Shown here piece by piece: positions 45,256 to 56,210 of a stretch of DNA of 64,000 nt. Source of the stretch: Dicyema japonicum (Eukaryota; Dicyemida; Rhombozoa; Dicyemidae); assembly GCA_011109175.1 (NCBI GenBank), contig RDEW01000023.1, forward strand, positions 469,225 to 533,224, read 5' to 3'. The notes beneath the pieces are model-generated. The model was not told where the DNA came from. It did not search any database and worked only from the letters and a program-made list of their open reading frames with translations. The position numbers were made by a program, and so were the translations under genes. Every line of letters begins with the position of its first letter. Position 1 is the first letter of the stretch.

Positions 45256-47345
45256 TTATTTAATTATGCTAATAAGTCTTCTCTTAGAAGAGGAGTCGTT
45301 GACCTGAAACCTATCCGTTTCCTCCTCACCCGGGTTGCATGGAACGTCATCGAACTGGTTTGCTAATTCCACCAGGTGATCGGTTGCTGTAACCAAATCT
45401 TCCTCTATAGTGCGCACCTCATATTTATATACACCAACATCCTCTCTAACGTCATCTGACTCCAAGTGAGATTTATAAGCCTTCGAAAAACATCGATATG
45501 ACTTTGACTGGAGCACCATACATTAGTTTGAGCTCTTTAACCAATAAATCGTATTTATGGAACTTTTCTACTTCAATGTGCTTCAATAATTCCTTAAAAG
45601 TTATTCCAATTTCAATAAGTACAATTTAATTCTTTACCTTATTGTGGACGAAAATATCAGGTTTATTGAACCTTTCCTGAATATCTGTCTTTATGGATGT
45701 TTCCACCCGAATTTTAACCCTTGAGTATTGACCATGGAATTGACAGAATGAGTCTTCAGTCTCTTTAACTTTTTGATGACGTAATTATGCACAAGTGCAA
45801 ATGTATGAATCTAACCACTTCATCTTGCCTTCTAGCAAAAACAGATTCCTGTTTTGAAAAATACAATACAAAGCCTCGGATCTCGGACTATTTTTTACTG
45901 ACCAACTACTCAGCGGATCCAACAACATCAATATTTTTTATCTTCGAAACAATTATAAAGTATAGAGTAGAATGACTTACTCCTGATACTATCCATCTGG
46001 GATTTCTGTTGATAGTCCTTGATACTGTTAAGGCTTACTTGGGTGGGATCCATCTTGTACTTGAAAGCATGTTAGAAAAATTGATAAATAATCTTTCTTT
46101 GTTAGCAAGTTTAATTTACTTTATACTCTGTTGAAATACGGCAAATTTCAACATCAACAGACTCAAATTCCTTCGGTTCAATGTCAATTAAGCCAATGCA
46201 GTAATTATAGAGAGACAAGATATGGTCGTTGATTGTTTTAGATAGATTTGCAGCATTGATCTTCTTATGGACCATTTTCACGATCCTTTTTTTCATGTTT
46301 TTCGCGATCGTTCTCAAAACATCATGCTTCATGACGTTGCCAGCACAATCCTTTAAACTCCGAGGTAGCGATCCATCCAGAGATTTTAAATCCTTCATAT
46401 ATCCAGATTAGTTGCAGACTTCTCAAAACTCCTTCTAAGCTCAACCACATTGAAATACTCATCAATCTCATTCATCATCCTCACTATTGTATCTTCCCGC
46501 GTGGCACCATGTGGTGCTGCGTGGCTAATTGGTTGAAGTTTTCTCTTTGTTTGTCTGTTCCTCCTCTCTCTTCCTATTAGAGTGGCGTTATGTGATCCAC
46601 CTGTCTAGGTGTCGCCCAGTGCCTGGCTGGCACAAAAAAAGATCATTTGCTCTTCCCCACTCTACTGAAGGGGTTTCCACAACTGCAAGTATAAACGTCT
46701 TACGCTTTATGTGGATTCCAAATGGACTCTGTTTCTGTAGAAGTGGAAACTGGATACACTTAATTAGTTGTTTACTTTAACTTCTTTTTAGGTGTATTCG
46801 GGGTTAATAATTTAAATTAATTGTATCTTCATTCTCCGCAAATATTTTTAGATCATTTTTAATAAAAAGTAAGTGATTGTTTGTATCCGCCATCAACGAT
46901 GAATTACTTTGGGCTATAGACATTTTGGAAATTTACTATTTAGAATTTTGCTTACGGATCCATGAGTAGCACAAAGAGCTGCGAGATAATGAATCTCCTT
47001 GCAATATACAGCGGTTTAATTTAACCATTCCACTCATTTCATTGGATTATCAGGCTCTTCAAACTTTCCAATTGACATTGAGAGGCCAGAACAGTACAAT
47101 ACATGACAGAGAAGGCCATGGTCTACAGAGTCGTATGTCTTCTTTACATCAATCCAAGAAACGAATAGTTTGTTTTCATAATCACTGTTTATAAACTGGT
47201 TTATTAAAGCATGTTCCTTCGCCCCTTGACACATCCTCTTCGCTCCCAATTGATTGTCAGAAATAATCTCGAACACTTACAAATAATTGTTAAGTTTTGA
47301 GGTGACACATTTAGTAACCAATTTATTCACTTTTTAATTTTTTTA
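45256..47345 (-). pseudogene. Old R4-type LINE copy, split by a DR1 insertion
   Basis: Minus strand. The RT part NQLGAKRMCQGAKEHALINQ and FVSWIDVKKTYDSVDHGLLC (47276-47034) is the same box as in the 31880-35299 element. The middle, RIVKMVHKKINAANLSKTIN and NYCIGLIDIEPKEFESVDVE (46398-46111), and a late part with VKELKLMYGAPVKVISMFFE (about 45500-45570) follow. It is clearly older than the large copy. DR1 (46497-46819) lies between two parts. Confidence 0.85.
46497..46819 (+). mobile_element. DR1 short retroposon, full-length copy
   Basis: 323 nt. It is flanked by ATTGTATCTTC at 46486-46496 and 46820-46830. It starts CGCGTGGCACCATGTGGTGC, has GTGGCGTTATGTGATCCACC about 90 nt in (46592-46611) and ends GGGGTTAATAATTTAAATT. 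It has no coding frame. The TGGCGTTATGTG part is like the 5' end of the Jockey/CR1-like LINEs at 26512 and 39763. The 3' end, with TTAGTT and GGGGTTAA, is like their tails. Whether the head holds pol III boxes is uncertain. Confidence 0.9.
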
Positions 47346-47395
47346 TTATTTAAATCGAAAAACTTTAACTTCCTAATTTTAACCCTAAAAACAAC

Positions 47396-48056
47396 AATGC
47401 ACTTTCCGAGGAGCCATATTAGCCATCGTTCCCCTTAAGCAGAACACACACTTTAATTAAGCAAAGAACAGTTATCATAACTAATCGTTGAGGGAGAATC
47501 AAGTAATGCTCTTCATTTCTTTTATTTTTGTTTAGTGTATAATAATAACAGCCTTTTCACGAGAGCCATAATATTTATATCTCCGCATAGGGAGGACACA
47601 CACTTTATTTAAGTAAAGAACAGTTAATTTTAACTAATCGTAGAACCAAGGAATGATCTTCACTTCTTTTTTCTTTTTCTCATGTGTGGGTCCTTTCTAG
47701 ACAATCCAGTTCTGCAGTGAGTATCCACTGATGACGGCGTCACTCGTCAAGCCCTTTTAGCATCGTAGATGCATGGATCCTTCCACAAGATGAACAGAAG
47801 CGAGAATCAAACCCGTAACCTAAGTTCACTTTTAGCCCGACACCTAACCACTATGCCACCCGGATTTTTGAGTGTATGTCCTATATAGACGATCAGGTTC
47901 CGCAGTGAAATGTTCACTGATGACGGCGTCACTCGTCAAACCAAAGCATAGAGATGCGTGGAACCTTCAACCGAAATTTACAGTATCGTGATTCGAACTA
48001 GGGACCTCAGGCCTCTTGCTCGGCAATCGTTACAATGAGCCACCCTAACTTTAATA
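47396..48056 (-). mobile_element. Outer tRNA-headed SINE, split by another SINE
   Basis: On the minus strand the head at 48050-47990 has GGGTGGCTCATTGTAACG (A box) and GGTCCCTAGTTCGAATC (B box). The body GACGAGTGACGCCGTCATCA follows near 47940-47921, to about 47870. The 3' half resumes at 47540-47396 with ACGATTAGTTATGATAACTG and ATGGCTCCTCGGAAAGTGC. The head differs from that of the inner copy, so two tRNA-like heads share one body. Confidence 0.85.
47541..47863 (-). mobile_element. Inner tRNA-headed SINE, full length
   Basis: Minus strand: head CCGGGTGGCATAGTGGTTAG with A box TGGCATAGTGG, then GGGTTTGATTCTCGC (B box). The body has GACGAGTGACGCCGTCATCA and the 3' part GGAGATATAAATATTATGGC, CTCGTGAAAAGGC and a (TTA)n tail. 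Left flank TTTTTGTTTAGTGTAT and right flank TTTTTGAGTGTAT look like an imperfect target duplication. It inserted into the body of the outer SINE. Confidence 0.88.
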
Positions 48057-48970
48057 CTTAATATTACAAATTAGAAATTAATTTTTTAATCTATTTCAAT
48101 AAATTAATAATAATAATCTAATTTTAGAGCGTCCCTTCTAAACGTTCAACCGACTCACTTTCATGTGAAGATTCCACATTTCTTATCAACTATTATGTAT
48201 CTAGTAAGTTCCAATCCATCATAAAACGAAAATTGTCTTAGATTGGCACCAGGATCCTGTCTGAATAATTTTTAATGACTATAAGATGCCTTATTACAAC
48301 TATGCTGCCAGTTTTTAAGGGATATTCTTTTTTCTATTGGAATGGAACACAAATTGAAATAACTTTCGAAATTTTCGCTCTTGTATTCCAGAAAAAGATT
48401 CAAAAAAGATTCAAATTTGTTCAGCCTACAGTCACATATTAGTTTAAGAAAATTGCATTTAAAAATGAATATGGTATTTGAACTCATTTATGGCAATTAA
48501 TACTAATTGTCATTTTTTGAAAGGTAGGTTTCCATACTTTTACCAAATTATTTTGGGCTGATCTACTTTTCTGGCCTGAATATATTTATTTAAAGGCAGT
48601 AAATCGAAAGAATATATTTTCCAAATGCTTAAAATGATGAAATTTGGAAATATTAAAATTTTCAAATAAAAGTTCCACTATGGTCTATGCAAATCTTCGA
48701 TGCTTTACTGCCAGTTCTGCCTCGATTGAACTGACTATTTCACTATTATCCAAAATTTTCATAAAGGATCGAACTTTTAAAGCCAGAAATATGGATTACT
48801 TTTTGATTTGTTCTATAAAATTGATTTTAAATGCTACTTTTTTCCATTTTTAATTGCTATTTTCAGGTTTCCCTAGTGATGATTTAATTTCTTAGTAGAT
48901 TCCCTATTATTTGTTAATCGCAAACGCTATTCAAAATAAAAATTATATTGTAAAAAAATGAAAATAAAAA
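48057..48970 (+). pseudogene. hAT-like transposase remnant and AT-rich spacer
   Basis: A plus-strand frame at 48670-48830 reads LRCFTASSASIELTISLLSK and IFIKDRTFKARNMDYFLICS. This is the C-terminal dimerisation part of the hAT family at 29222-30660 (VDRSFSLLGKLLSKDRNFKP). The part from 48057 to 48640 has further decayed hAT-like text and nothing else recognised. The end abuts the PIP kinase gene. Confidence 0.65.
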
Positions 48971-50864
48971 TTATTCTTTCTCATTTGCAGTATAAAAAGT
49001 ATCACTTCCACTTGCAGTGTAAAATACATCACTTTCATTTGCAGTTTGAGTAGTATCACTCCCACTTACATTCTCATTAGCAGTTTTAAAGGAATTTAGG
49101 TCGATTGAAAACGAAATAGTGAAATCTTTTGATGATGAAGATGAACTTGAATTCATTGCCACACACTCACAAACAGGCGGTTTATATGTGTAACAAGATT
49201 TGTAAAAATATAACTGTTCACCAATTTTCGACTTTGCAGTGAAGAATTCTTCAGAATTATTCAACATTTTTTCTTTATCTGAAACATTGGTTTCGACAGT
49301 TTTCTCGTTTAAATTATCTGAATTTGAGGGCGTCGGCATTTCATCTTCTTTAACGGGATGTATGATGGTTTTCAAAAACGCCAAAAATCGTAATCGGTAA
49401 AACGATGGACGTGTCACGGAAACATTATTCTAATATTAATGATAGAAATACTTGATTTTTGAAGAGCTCTTTAAATTTGTTCTCAATTCTCTTTCTCCTG
49501 CTATACCACTGCAGTATATCGACAATTCCTAATCTAATAAGAATTCTCTCATTATTCGCAGTCCAACCAGGAAGGTAGGAAACACCGTGTTCATTAGTAT
49601 TTTCGATTAATTTTTCCACTTTCTCTTTCTAAAAATTACAAAGCAAAAGCTAACGTCAGCAGCTTCTGTGGAGCAATAACGTATGCCCATTAAAAGGCTG
49701 TAATCCATGATTTTGAATTGTTCAAGGACCTAAATGTAATCAAATAATTTACATCAGTGTCTTTGCCTAAAATGTAAAATAAGCGGATCCAGTCCTTTTT
49801 CAGTAGGAATATTCCTTTTGGATGATTTCTGAGAAAATCTCCATCGCGTAAAGTTGGAAGTTGATTTTTCAATTCTCTTTTTCTCGCAAAGTTCTTGATT
49901 CCCTTCAAATCGTACTTCTCTTGGATATTGCTTTGGAAGGGGAAAATGTTGTTCATGACAGTATAAGTCGTCTGAATATTATTTTTCTGAATTTTAAGTA
50001 CATCAAGTACCTTCAGAGTATATATTCCGTAAAATTTTGGCAGCAACGAATCCTCAGACTCGATGACATTAAGCATGTAAACTGGAAGGAATTTTTTAAA
50101 TGTTTTCAATTCTTTCTTCATCACAGATTTTATAACAAAGTATTCGTTTTCCGATAGGAAAAACGAGCAACCACTTTTTGCGGGATTTTTAAATTTGTTC
50201 CAAGGAAGAGAGATTGAGCACTAAAACTTAAATAAAAGAATACCTTGTAAAATCCAAAGAAAGGCTCAAACTTATGTTGAAGAATGTTGAATATCAACGG
50301 AGCGATAACTGAAATCGAGCAACAAAACTTTTCGTCCAAGAAAACGTTTTCAGGAGCGGTTCTATAAAAATTATAAATTTATTTCGTTACGATGGAAACT
50401 TAAAAACGGCCTTATCAGTGAAATTCTTCAAAGTGAAAGTGAAGGGTCTGCCATATTGCTCTTTTTCAGCTTCTGCGATGGAGTAATATATGGTGGCCGC
50501 AATGTATATCTTGAACTTATTAACGACATTCTAAAATTTATAGTTTTATTACATGTGGGCCAATGAAATTCTTATTCAATATACTTTTCGCATTCCTAGC
50601 ACAAAAATAGTTCATAATCCACAGATATGTTTCATCATAAATATTATTGCGAAAATTATTGAATGTTTTGTTAATTATTTGTTGTAGTTGAAGAAAACAA
50701 GTTTCAGATATTCTTTTCTGAAAAATAAGATATTGGTCTTTGATATTGAATTTTAACTTTCTCAATATCCATTTCTTTGCGTTTTTTAAAAATTTCTTGA
50801 ATTTTTTGCTCAAATAGTATTTTAAGTCTTCATAGAGTGATAAAAATAACAAATTTCCCAGCAT
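48971..50864 (-). CDS. Phosphatidylinositol phosphate kinase (PIPK family)
   Basis: Minus strand, eight exons. Introns 50531-50552, 50362-50390, 50221-50243, 49987-50010, 49730-49752, 49629-49654 and 49430-49451 are 22-29 nt. Spliced it is 574 codons plus stop, in frame. Motifs: IAPLIFNILQHKFEPFFGFY, AKSGCSFFLSENEYFVIKSV (ATP-binding lysine), LLPKFYGIYTLK, YTVMNNIFPF, EKYDLKG, LPTLRDGDFL, IMDYSLLMGI (catalytic Asp), RLGIVDILQWYSRRKRIENK and VTRPSFYRLRFLAFL. The family phosphorylates PI-phosphates to PIP2; the text fits type I/II better than FAB1/PIKfyve. The N-terminal 170 residues are Lys/Phe-rich and unlike known PIPKs. The C-terminal tail has ANES/GSDTFYTA repeats. The ATG at 50864 is the first after an in-frame stop. 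Confidence 0.9.
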
Positions 50865-50995
50865 CCCCCGATTATGTGATTCAAGCAGAAAACTATTATA
50901 CGATGAGCATGATCGTTGAATAAATCAGAATGAAAAGAAAGGATTCATAATTTTGTTCTTGTATTTCCTTGGAATGATATTTTTTAAGGTAGCAC

Positions 50996-52600
50996 TCAAT
51001 CGATCGTTATTTTGCGATAAATTTGAATCAGAATCATAAAAAACGTTCTGTTAGGTTCAGAGGTGGGAGTTATGTCCTCTGTATGGGTCTCAGTGTTCAA
51101 TTCGTAATATCCTTCCGCGTTGGCGCAATGTCTTATATTAAAACTATTTTGGATGGACTCATCGTTCTCATCAATTTCGTTAATTTTTTTGATAAGAGGG
51201 AAAGCAGATGATGTGCGCTGCAAACTATCCAAAGTCTCACTAGCTTGGAGATATTTCAAGTCCTTGAAATTGCCGGTTGTTGTAGGTTGATTTTCTGAAT
51301 TTTCTTGGACAGTGGTTATGTAAAAATATTTGATTTGATTACAATTTGGTTTTACGGAGATTAGTCTTTCAATGTCCACTTGCTGAGAGTTTGTTAAACA
51401 ATTTAGAATGAGAGGAAGTTTAGAAAAATTTTCTTCGAGGTAATTTAAAGAACGAACAAGAATCCCAGTAGTCTTAGGGATGTTGACAATGTCCCTGGTG
51501 GGAATTGGAATAGATTTTCTTGCATAATTGAGGACCTTATAGGTTAAACTTTGGCCATTTATTTTGTCCATTGGTAATTTTGCCGTGTCCACGAAAAAAT
51601 CAAGTTGATTAATAATTTGAACTCTGTTTTGATTGACGGGAACATGTGACTTATAAGTTTGTTCAACATGATTTCTTCGTATGTCCAGACAGTTTATAAT
51701 ATAAGCAGAATCAGGCATATCTTCGACCTGGTAAGATTCATTTGAGCGTTTCATGATGTTGAATATAAAGACACTGAGAAAACCAATTTCCTCTTTGGGG
51801 ATATGATTTCGAATACAACTTTGGTTAACAACCCGCCTTTCCATTCCTGCATAGCTCTTCCATTCGCTGTTGAGGGAAGTTAACAAAACATCTACAATTT
51901 CTTGATTAAAATTACCAGAAAAGAGGTCGATAAACTTACGATGCTGGAAACGAGTTTTTCCAGGGTATTTCAACGAAAAATTATCAGATACTAGATAAAT
52001 ACTATTTTATACATTTTTTTCGTGGGGGTACCTTCATTTCAGTCTTGTCTTGCTCATTTAGCTGAATTTGCGTTTCCAGTCCTAAACTATTTTAAACAAA
52101 ATACCAATTTTAAACGAAAATTCTGTCTTTTCGGAGGCCAAAATCTTCTTGATCTTGTTTTTAGACCGAAAACGCTTGTTTTTAGTGAGATTGTCGATAA
52201 TATGACCAACAACAAGTTTTAATACATTCTTGTCATATAAAACAGAGTCAGTCGAACTTTCAGTCTCCATTAACCTTAGTTTAAGCTTTTTTCGTCCAAT
52301 AAAGAAAAATAACTTCATTCCGCAGATATTTTGTAATTTTACAACGTTCATAAGTCTCAACTAAAAAACTGATTAATAGTTTTACCTTGAAATAGTCAAC
52401 ACAAAAAATTTGAAGTTTAGAAGTGAAGGTGGACTTCAAATCCTCAAGCATAAGAATTCCATATGATTTTGTGTTGACATAATTATGTGTGAAACACACA
52501 AAAATCAACAAGCCTTTGTTGTTTTTCAAAATCTGGTGGATCTAAAATAGAAAAAAGCAAAAGAAACCTGATATTCATTTCCAAGGAATTTAATGGTCAT
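50996..52600 (-). CDS. Unrecognised 502-codon gene, possible thioredoxin-like N-terminus
   Basis: Minus strand, ATG at 52600. Introns 52542-52567, 52361-52385, 52082-52104 and 51991-52012 (26, 25, 23, 22 nt) give 502 codons in one frame, ending at the TGA at 50996. The first 110 residues (LKNNKGLLIFVCF, KLQIFCVDYF, NICGMKLFFFIGRKKLKL, VLKLVVGHIIDNLT) alternate like a thioredoxin fold without the CxxC, which is weak evidence. The large last exon has FQHRKFIDLFSGNFNQEIVD, MERRVVNQSCIRNHIPK and an acidic Ser/Thr-rich end. I do not know its function. It ends 131 nt before the PIP kinase ATG on the same strand. Without the last intron a stop at 52002 would give a 174-codon protein. Confidence 0.75.
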
Positions 52601-53717
52601 CTAATAAACGTAAAATACGGACTTTTTATTCTTATACAAAAAATCGGAAGTAAAAAAATTTCTAAAATAAGATCGCTTGAGGAGATGTTAAAATTGAGGA
52701 ATGACTTTGAAACTGAATATAAAATCTAACTTAAGTTTTTTTGCTTTTTATGTTTATTCACATTATTTTCGACAGTCCACATGACGCATATGATCAAAAT
52801 CAAAATTTTCTAGAGACCACGTGATATATAAAGCCGGTAATAGTGATATGAAGGTAATTGTGTAGATTACTAAATTTCAATTTTGAAGAAGAGGTCTCGA
52901 TGACTTGGAAGTGCTCATTCAACTTTCTAGTCAATTCCTTTGAGCATTGCTGGTTACTCGAACTTCCAACGAAAGTAGTGTCAGACGCTCCTATTCAAGA
53001 AATTCATCTGGGCGACGCTGTACTATAATTTACAAATTGGCTCCATGCATTTCACTTTCTCTTATAAAAGATAAAACAGGTGCAAAATTCATCATTGAGA
53101 GTTATAAAAAAGGTATTTAAAATCACTCTCGTTGGCCACTTACACGAAGGTCCTGTCTTCCGGTGACAACCTTGAAGAAGCTTCACTGATCACAAAAGAA
53201 CACTCAGGAAAATCCCACATGCAAAAAACCAGGTCTGGACCAAAAGAATACAAACTTCTTGTCTAAACTTGCATACGAACCCCAGAAGAGAACAAGATAC
53301 TGCAGAGGAAACCTCATAGCGCTTCAGAACTGTTTCTTCCGATGATCGTCAGAGAGGAAGTATCTCGCTTGCGTTGCGGTCGTCATCCGCCTCTGGCTGA
53401 GAGAGTAGTTCAGGATTTCTTTGCTCACCCTGGACCACCAGGGCTCGACGTGAATATAATTGATCTCTGTAAGCTTCCTGTCTAGCAGCACATTTTTGAC
53501 GACCGCCGATTCCTAAAAGTTAGAGAAACTGGGGACAAAATTTAATAAGGAGCGCATTCCCTCTTACAATTTATATAAAAATTCACTCAATCAGTCAGTT
53601 TTTCTCGTCTCTCCTTTTTTGCTTTCGACATAGGGAAGAAAGCGATTTGATCTTAAAATGCGTATGAAAAGGAACTCTCGTTCTAAAAGTCGCTATTTTT
53701 GGTTGAATTATCATTAA
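52601..53717. other. Intergenic DNA, possible old LINE relic
   Basis: No intact gene. Near 53330-53440 the plus strand reads SRLRCGRHPPLAERVVQDFF after PMIVREE, which resembles the C-terminal end of some LINE ORFs. The first 130 nt upstream of the 502-codon gene are AT-rich and should contain its promoter. Confidence 0.4.
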
Positions 53718-54110
53718 GTGTCTTGGCGATACACAATATTGAGTCTTGGATCACGCACTGCTATCACTTGCAGAGTATCATCCCCTTGTATCCCCTGCGC
53801 ATCACATATCCTCAGTTGTCCTACATCTTCTAATCATACACGGTTGATACATATTCCGAACAAGGAAGTGGAAGTTCTCCATCTCAAGAGAATTGTTCAC
53901 TCGAAGTTAAATCGAAAGTGGTACCCGCCTAACAATCAGGGCACTTTCCTCAAGTGGACGGCGAAAATCGACTCCAGACGCCTACAACATTTTGCTGAAC
54001 AAACATCCTCTGCCACCCTAAAACCTACGATCGATCTTTCAAGAGGTGTTGTCGAAGAGAAAGTTACAAATGTCCTCGTCCGCGTTTGGAAATGAGTCAA
54101 TATAAGAGAT
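53718..54110 (+). pseudogene. PHD-finger LINE fragment
   Basis: NKEVEVLHLKRIVHSKLN, PNNQGTFLKWTAKIDSRRLQ and HFAEQTSSATLKPTIDLSRG correspond to 36700-36880 of the plus-strand copy (EEVEVLCQKRIVRSKVAPAK, TFLEWTRKPTPDAYN). It stops before the RT palm. Confidence 0.75.
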
Positions 54111-54435
54111 TTATCTTGGGGGTTTGAGGATATAAGAAATTCTCTGAATGGACAAGCTGATTCAATCATTTTATATATTCAATCATTTTGTTAATTCAAA
54201 AATTGTGTTCCCAAAGGCTGATTCGTTGCCCAGAATTATACTTTCCAAGGTCTGAGTGATAATTGTTGAATAAAATCATATGTCCCCTCGCTTATATTCA
54301 ATGAGACTGTATATTCTGAAAAGATGACAGGGAATCATCCCAAGTGAAGACTATTGGGACAACCTTTATCTTTGCATGGTGTTATTCCCATTTCAACAAG
54401 AAATAAGACTTATATTTATCAGACACCAAAGACCA
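54111..54435. other. No feature recognised
   Basis: Short frames only, none protein-like, and no repeat that I can match elsewhere. Confidence 0.5.
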
Positions 54436-54940
54436 AGAGTAACCAAGCTAACTAACACCTTGATCCTGACTCGTTCCAGCATTCCAGAACTTTTTCTCCA
54501 GGTAACGACATTGTCCCCCTTGGAAGAATAGTTGGATCCTCTTGAAAGCCAGCCAGGCATTGGGCGTCTCCTCAGTAAGATGGATCCAATGACGTTATCG
54601 GAAGGAAGGAAAATAATTTATAACCAACTATCCACATAGCACCACATGGCGCCATGCGGCCAAATTATTATTATTAACCCAAAAACACCAATAGTTAATC
54701 TCTTAAAATTAAATAGGTGATCCCAACGATCCTGATGAGCTTTCTCAGCTTCTCCCGATGTTGGAATTAGCGTATTAATTAAATTATTAACCCCGGATAC
54801 ACCGAAAAAGAAGTTAAAGTAAACAACTAATTAAGTGTACCCAGTTTCCACTTCTAAATTAGCCACGCAGCACCACACGGAGCGACGCGCGGCAAATTAA
54901 TTATTTATTTTTGTGTTGGCTATTTTATTTATTCATTAAC
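54436..54940 (-). repeat. Mosaic of LINE tails and DR1 pieces
   Basis: Inverted LINE ends (AGCTAACTAACACCTTGATCC at 54448, a copy with AGGTGATCCC at about 54716) alternate with inverted DR1 pieces. At 54515-54665 GCCAGCCAGGCATTGGGCG to CACCACATGGCGCCATGCGG is the 5' and middle part. At 54768-54900 TTATTAACCCCGGATACACC to GCGACGCGCGGC is an internally deleted copy. This spot has taken at least four retroposon insertions. Confidence 0.7.
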
Positions 54941-55380
54941 AATTCAAGACCACGGTAAAACCAAACTAATTATTACGTGATCCCGATGCATTCTAACAGC
55001 GACCTCATATTTGCCCGGTGTTCTTCCTTCGTGCCCGCGCATGAACGTACAGGACGGCTGCCTGATTTTTAGGGCCACCTTCCCGTGATCTGGAGTTTAG
55101 TCTCATAAGGGCCTCCAGAAGCGTAGGTCCGGTTCTGTGATCTTCACAAATTCAACGCTCCGTTACTCTGTAAGCTCTTTTTTTATTTCCTCAATTTTCC
55201 TCATATTTGTCCAAGATATGGACGGTCTCACGAGGCGCATGCATATGAGAAACATGGCTCGATGTACTGTTTGTACACTTTCATCAAGACCGGGTGAGTA
55301 CTACTCTTCCATATTCCCGATAAACTTTTCAATAAGTTCAGTTTTTTCTCGCATTTTAATATAATATATATAAGAAAGAA
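54941..55380 (-). mobile_element. Jockey/CR1-like LINE 3' end
   Basis: Minus strand: C-terminal text with KFIGNMEE, VQTVHRAMFLICMRLV and ISWTNMRKIE, equivalent to 28890-29040 of the best copy. It is followed by the 3' end ATCGGGATCACGTAATAATT and TTGGTTTTACCGTGGTCTTG at 54990-54945. RT is missing, as in a 5'-truncated insertion. Confidence 0.8.
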
Positions 55381-55439
55381 AATAGAGTAACGATTATATA
55401 GAAGCTGCCCTGACTGCGTGGCTATTCGCTCTCAAGATA

Positions 55440-56210
55440 GCGAGCGAGATTCGCTCAAATAACCAGCAGCACTCACGAGAGTCTCCATTTCATGTAGCGA
55501 TCCGATTCACTAGACGACTCAAGAATTCCAGCGTCGCAGGGGCAAAGGAACCAGACGTCTCAACGGCGAGTGGAACAAACAAAAATCCTTGGACAGGAGC
55601 GCGTACATTTCCCGTTTCATCTTCTCGGCCTTCTCAGCGGCAGAACAGGCTCTAGAGGCACTCTGGAGTAGGTTGTAAGAGGCAAATGTGTCGGTGCAGG
55701 TAACGTATCAGACAAGATGTTTCCTGGCTTCAAAAGGGAAGATTGTCATCCCATCTGGTCGTTTCCCCGTCCCGCCTGCAAAAGCTGACAGGTTCGAGCA
55801 TGGAGGGGTGTCCGGCGGCGTCCAATGCTCGTTTAACGACTTTTTTCAAGGCCATGTTTCTGGAAAATCTGACTGCACTCTTCTGCAGGAGAGAGGGTGT
55901 ATGCCAAAACAGTCGGATCTTGTCTCCGCATCGGCAAGGATGTGGAACACAGACTTTTAATCCCAGTCGCAATGAGATCCAATACGGACGCATTCATCAT
56001 CCAGGAAAGTACCTAGAACTCCATTGGGAACGGCGTTGAGCCAGGCATCGCTCTCGGAAGACGCCCCCGACAACAAACAGGCACAGCGATGTTGGCTAGA
56101 TGACACTAGCAGATCTTTGAAAGAATTCCAGCATATAGCATCGTCCAAGCTCCGCTGAGAGAACGAGGAAGGCAGGGAAAGCTGATAAGTTCGGCTCCAG
56201 GCCTCACGAG
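55440..56210 (-). pseudogene. PHD-finger LINE, C-terminal part
   Basis: Minus strand: QRSLDDAICWNSFKDLLVSS (56262-55957), ISLRLGLKVCVPHPCRCGDK, RFSRNMALKKVVKRALDAAG and DGETTRWDDNLPF (55993-55730), then VTCTDTF. The order, with LRLG, a Cys-His box, RH..LN and RxDG..P, then DVTCTDTF, matches a widespread LINE C-terminal domain. The RxDG and DVT blocks look like a PD-(D/E)XK nuclease, which I infer rather than know. Confidence 0.75.

Noticed and set aside
49690..49760. PIP kinase that has lost the catalytic Asp (DVNYLITF in place of MDYSLL)
   Set aside because: That reading runs into a 23-nt intron (49730-49752). After splicing, IMDYSLLMGI is present, so the enzyme looks competent.
52002..52600. 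A separate 174-codon protein ending at the TAG at 52002
   Set aside because: It is in frame and possible, but a 22-nt GT-AG intron at 51991-52012 joins it to the next long frame, which otherwise lacks an ATG, and the total stays divisible by three.
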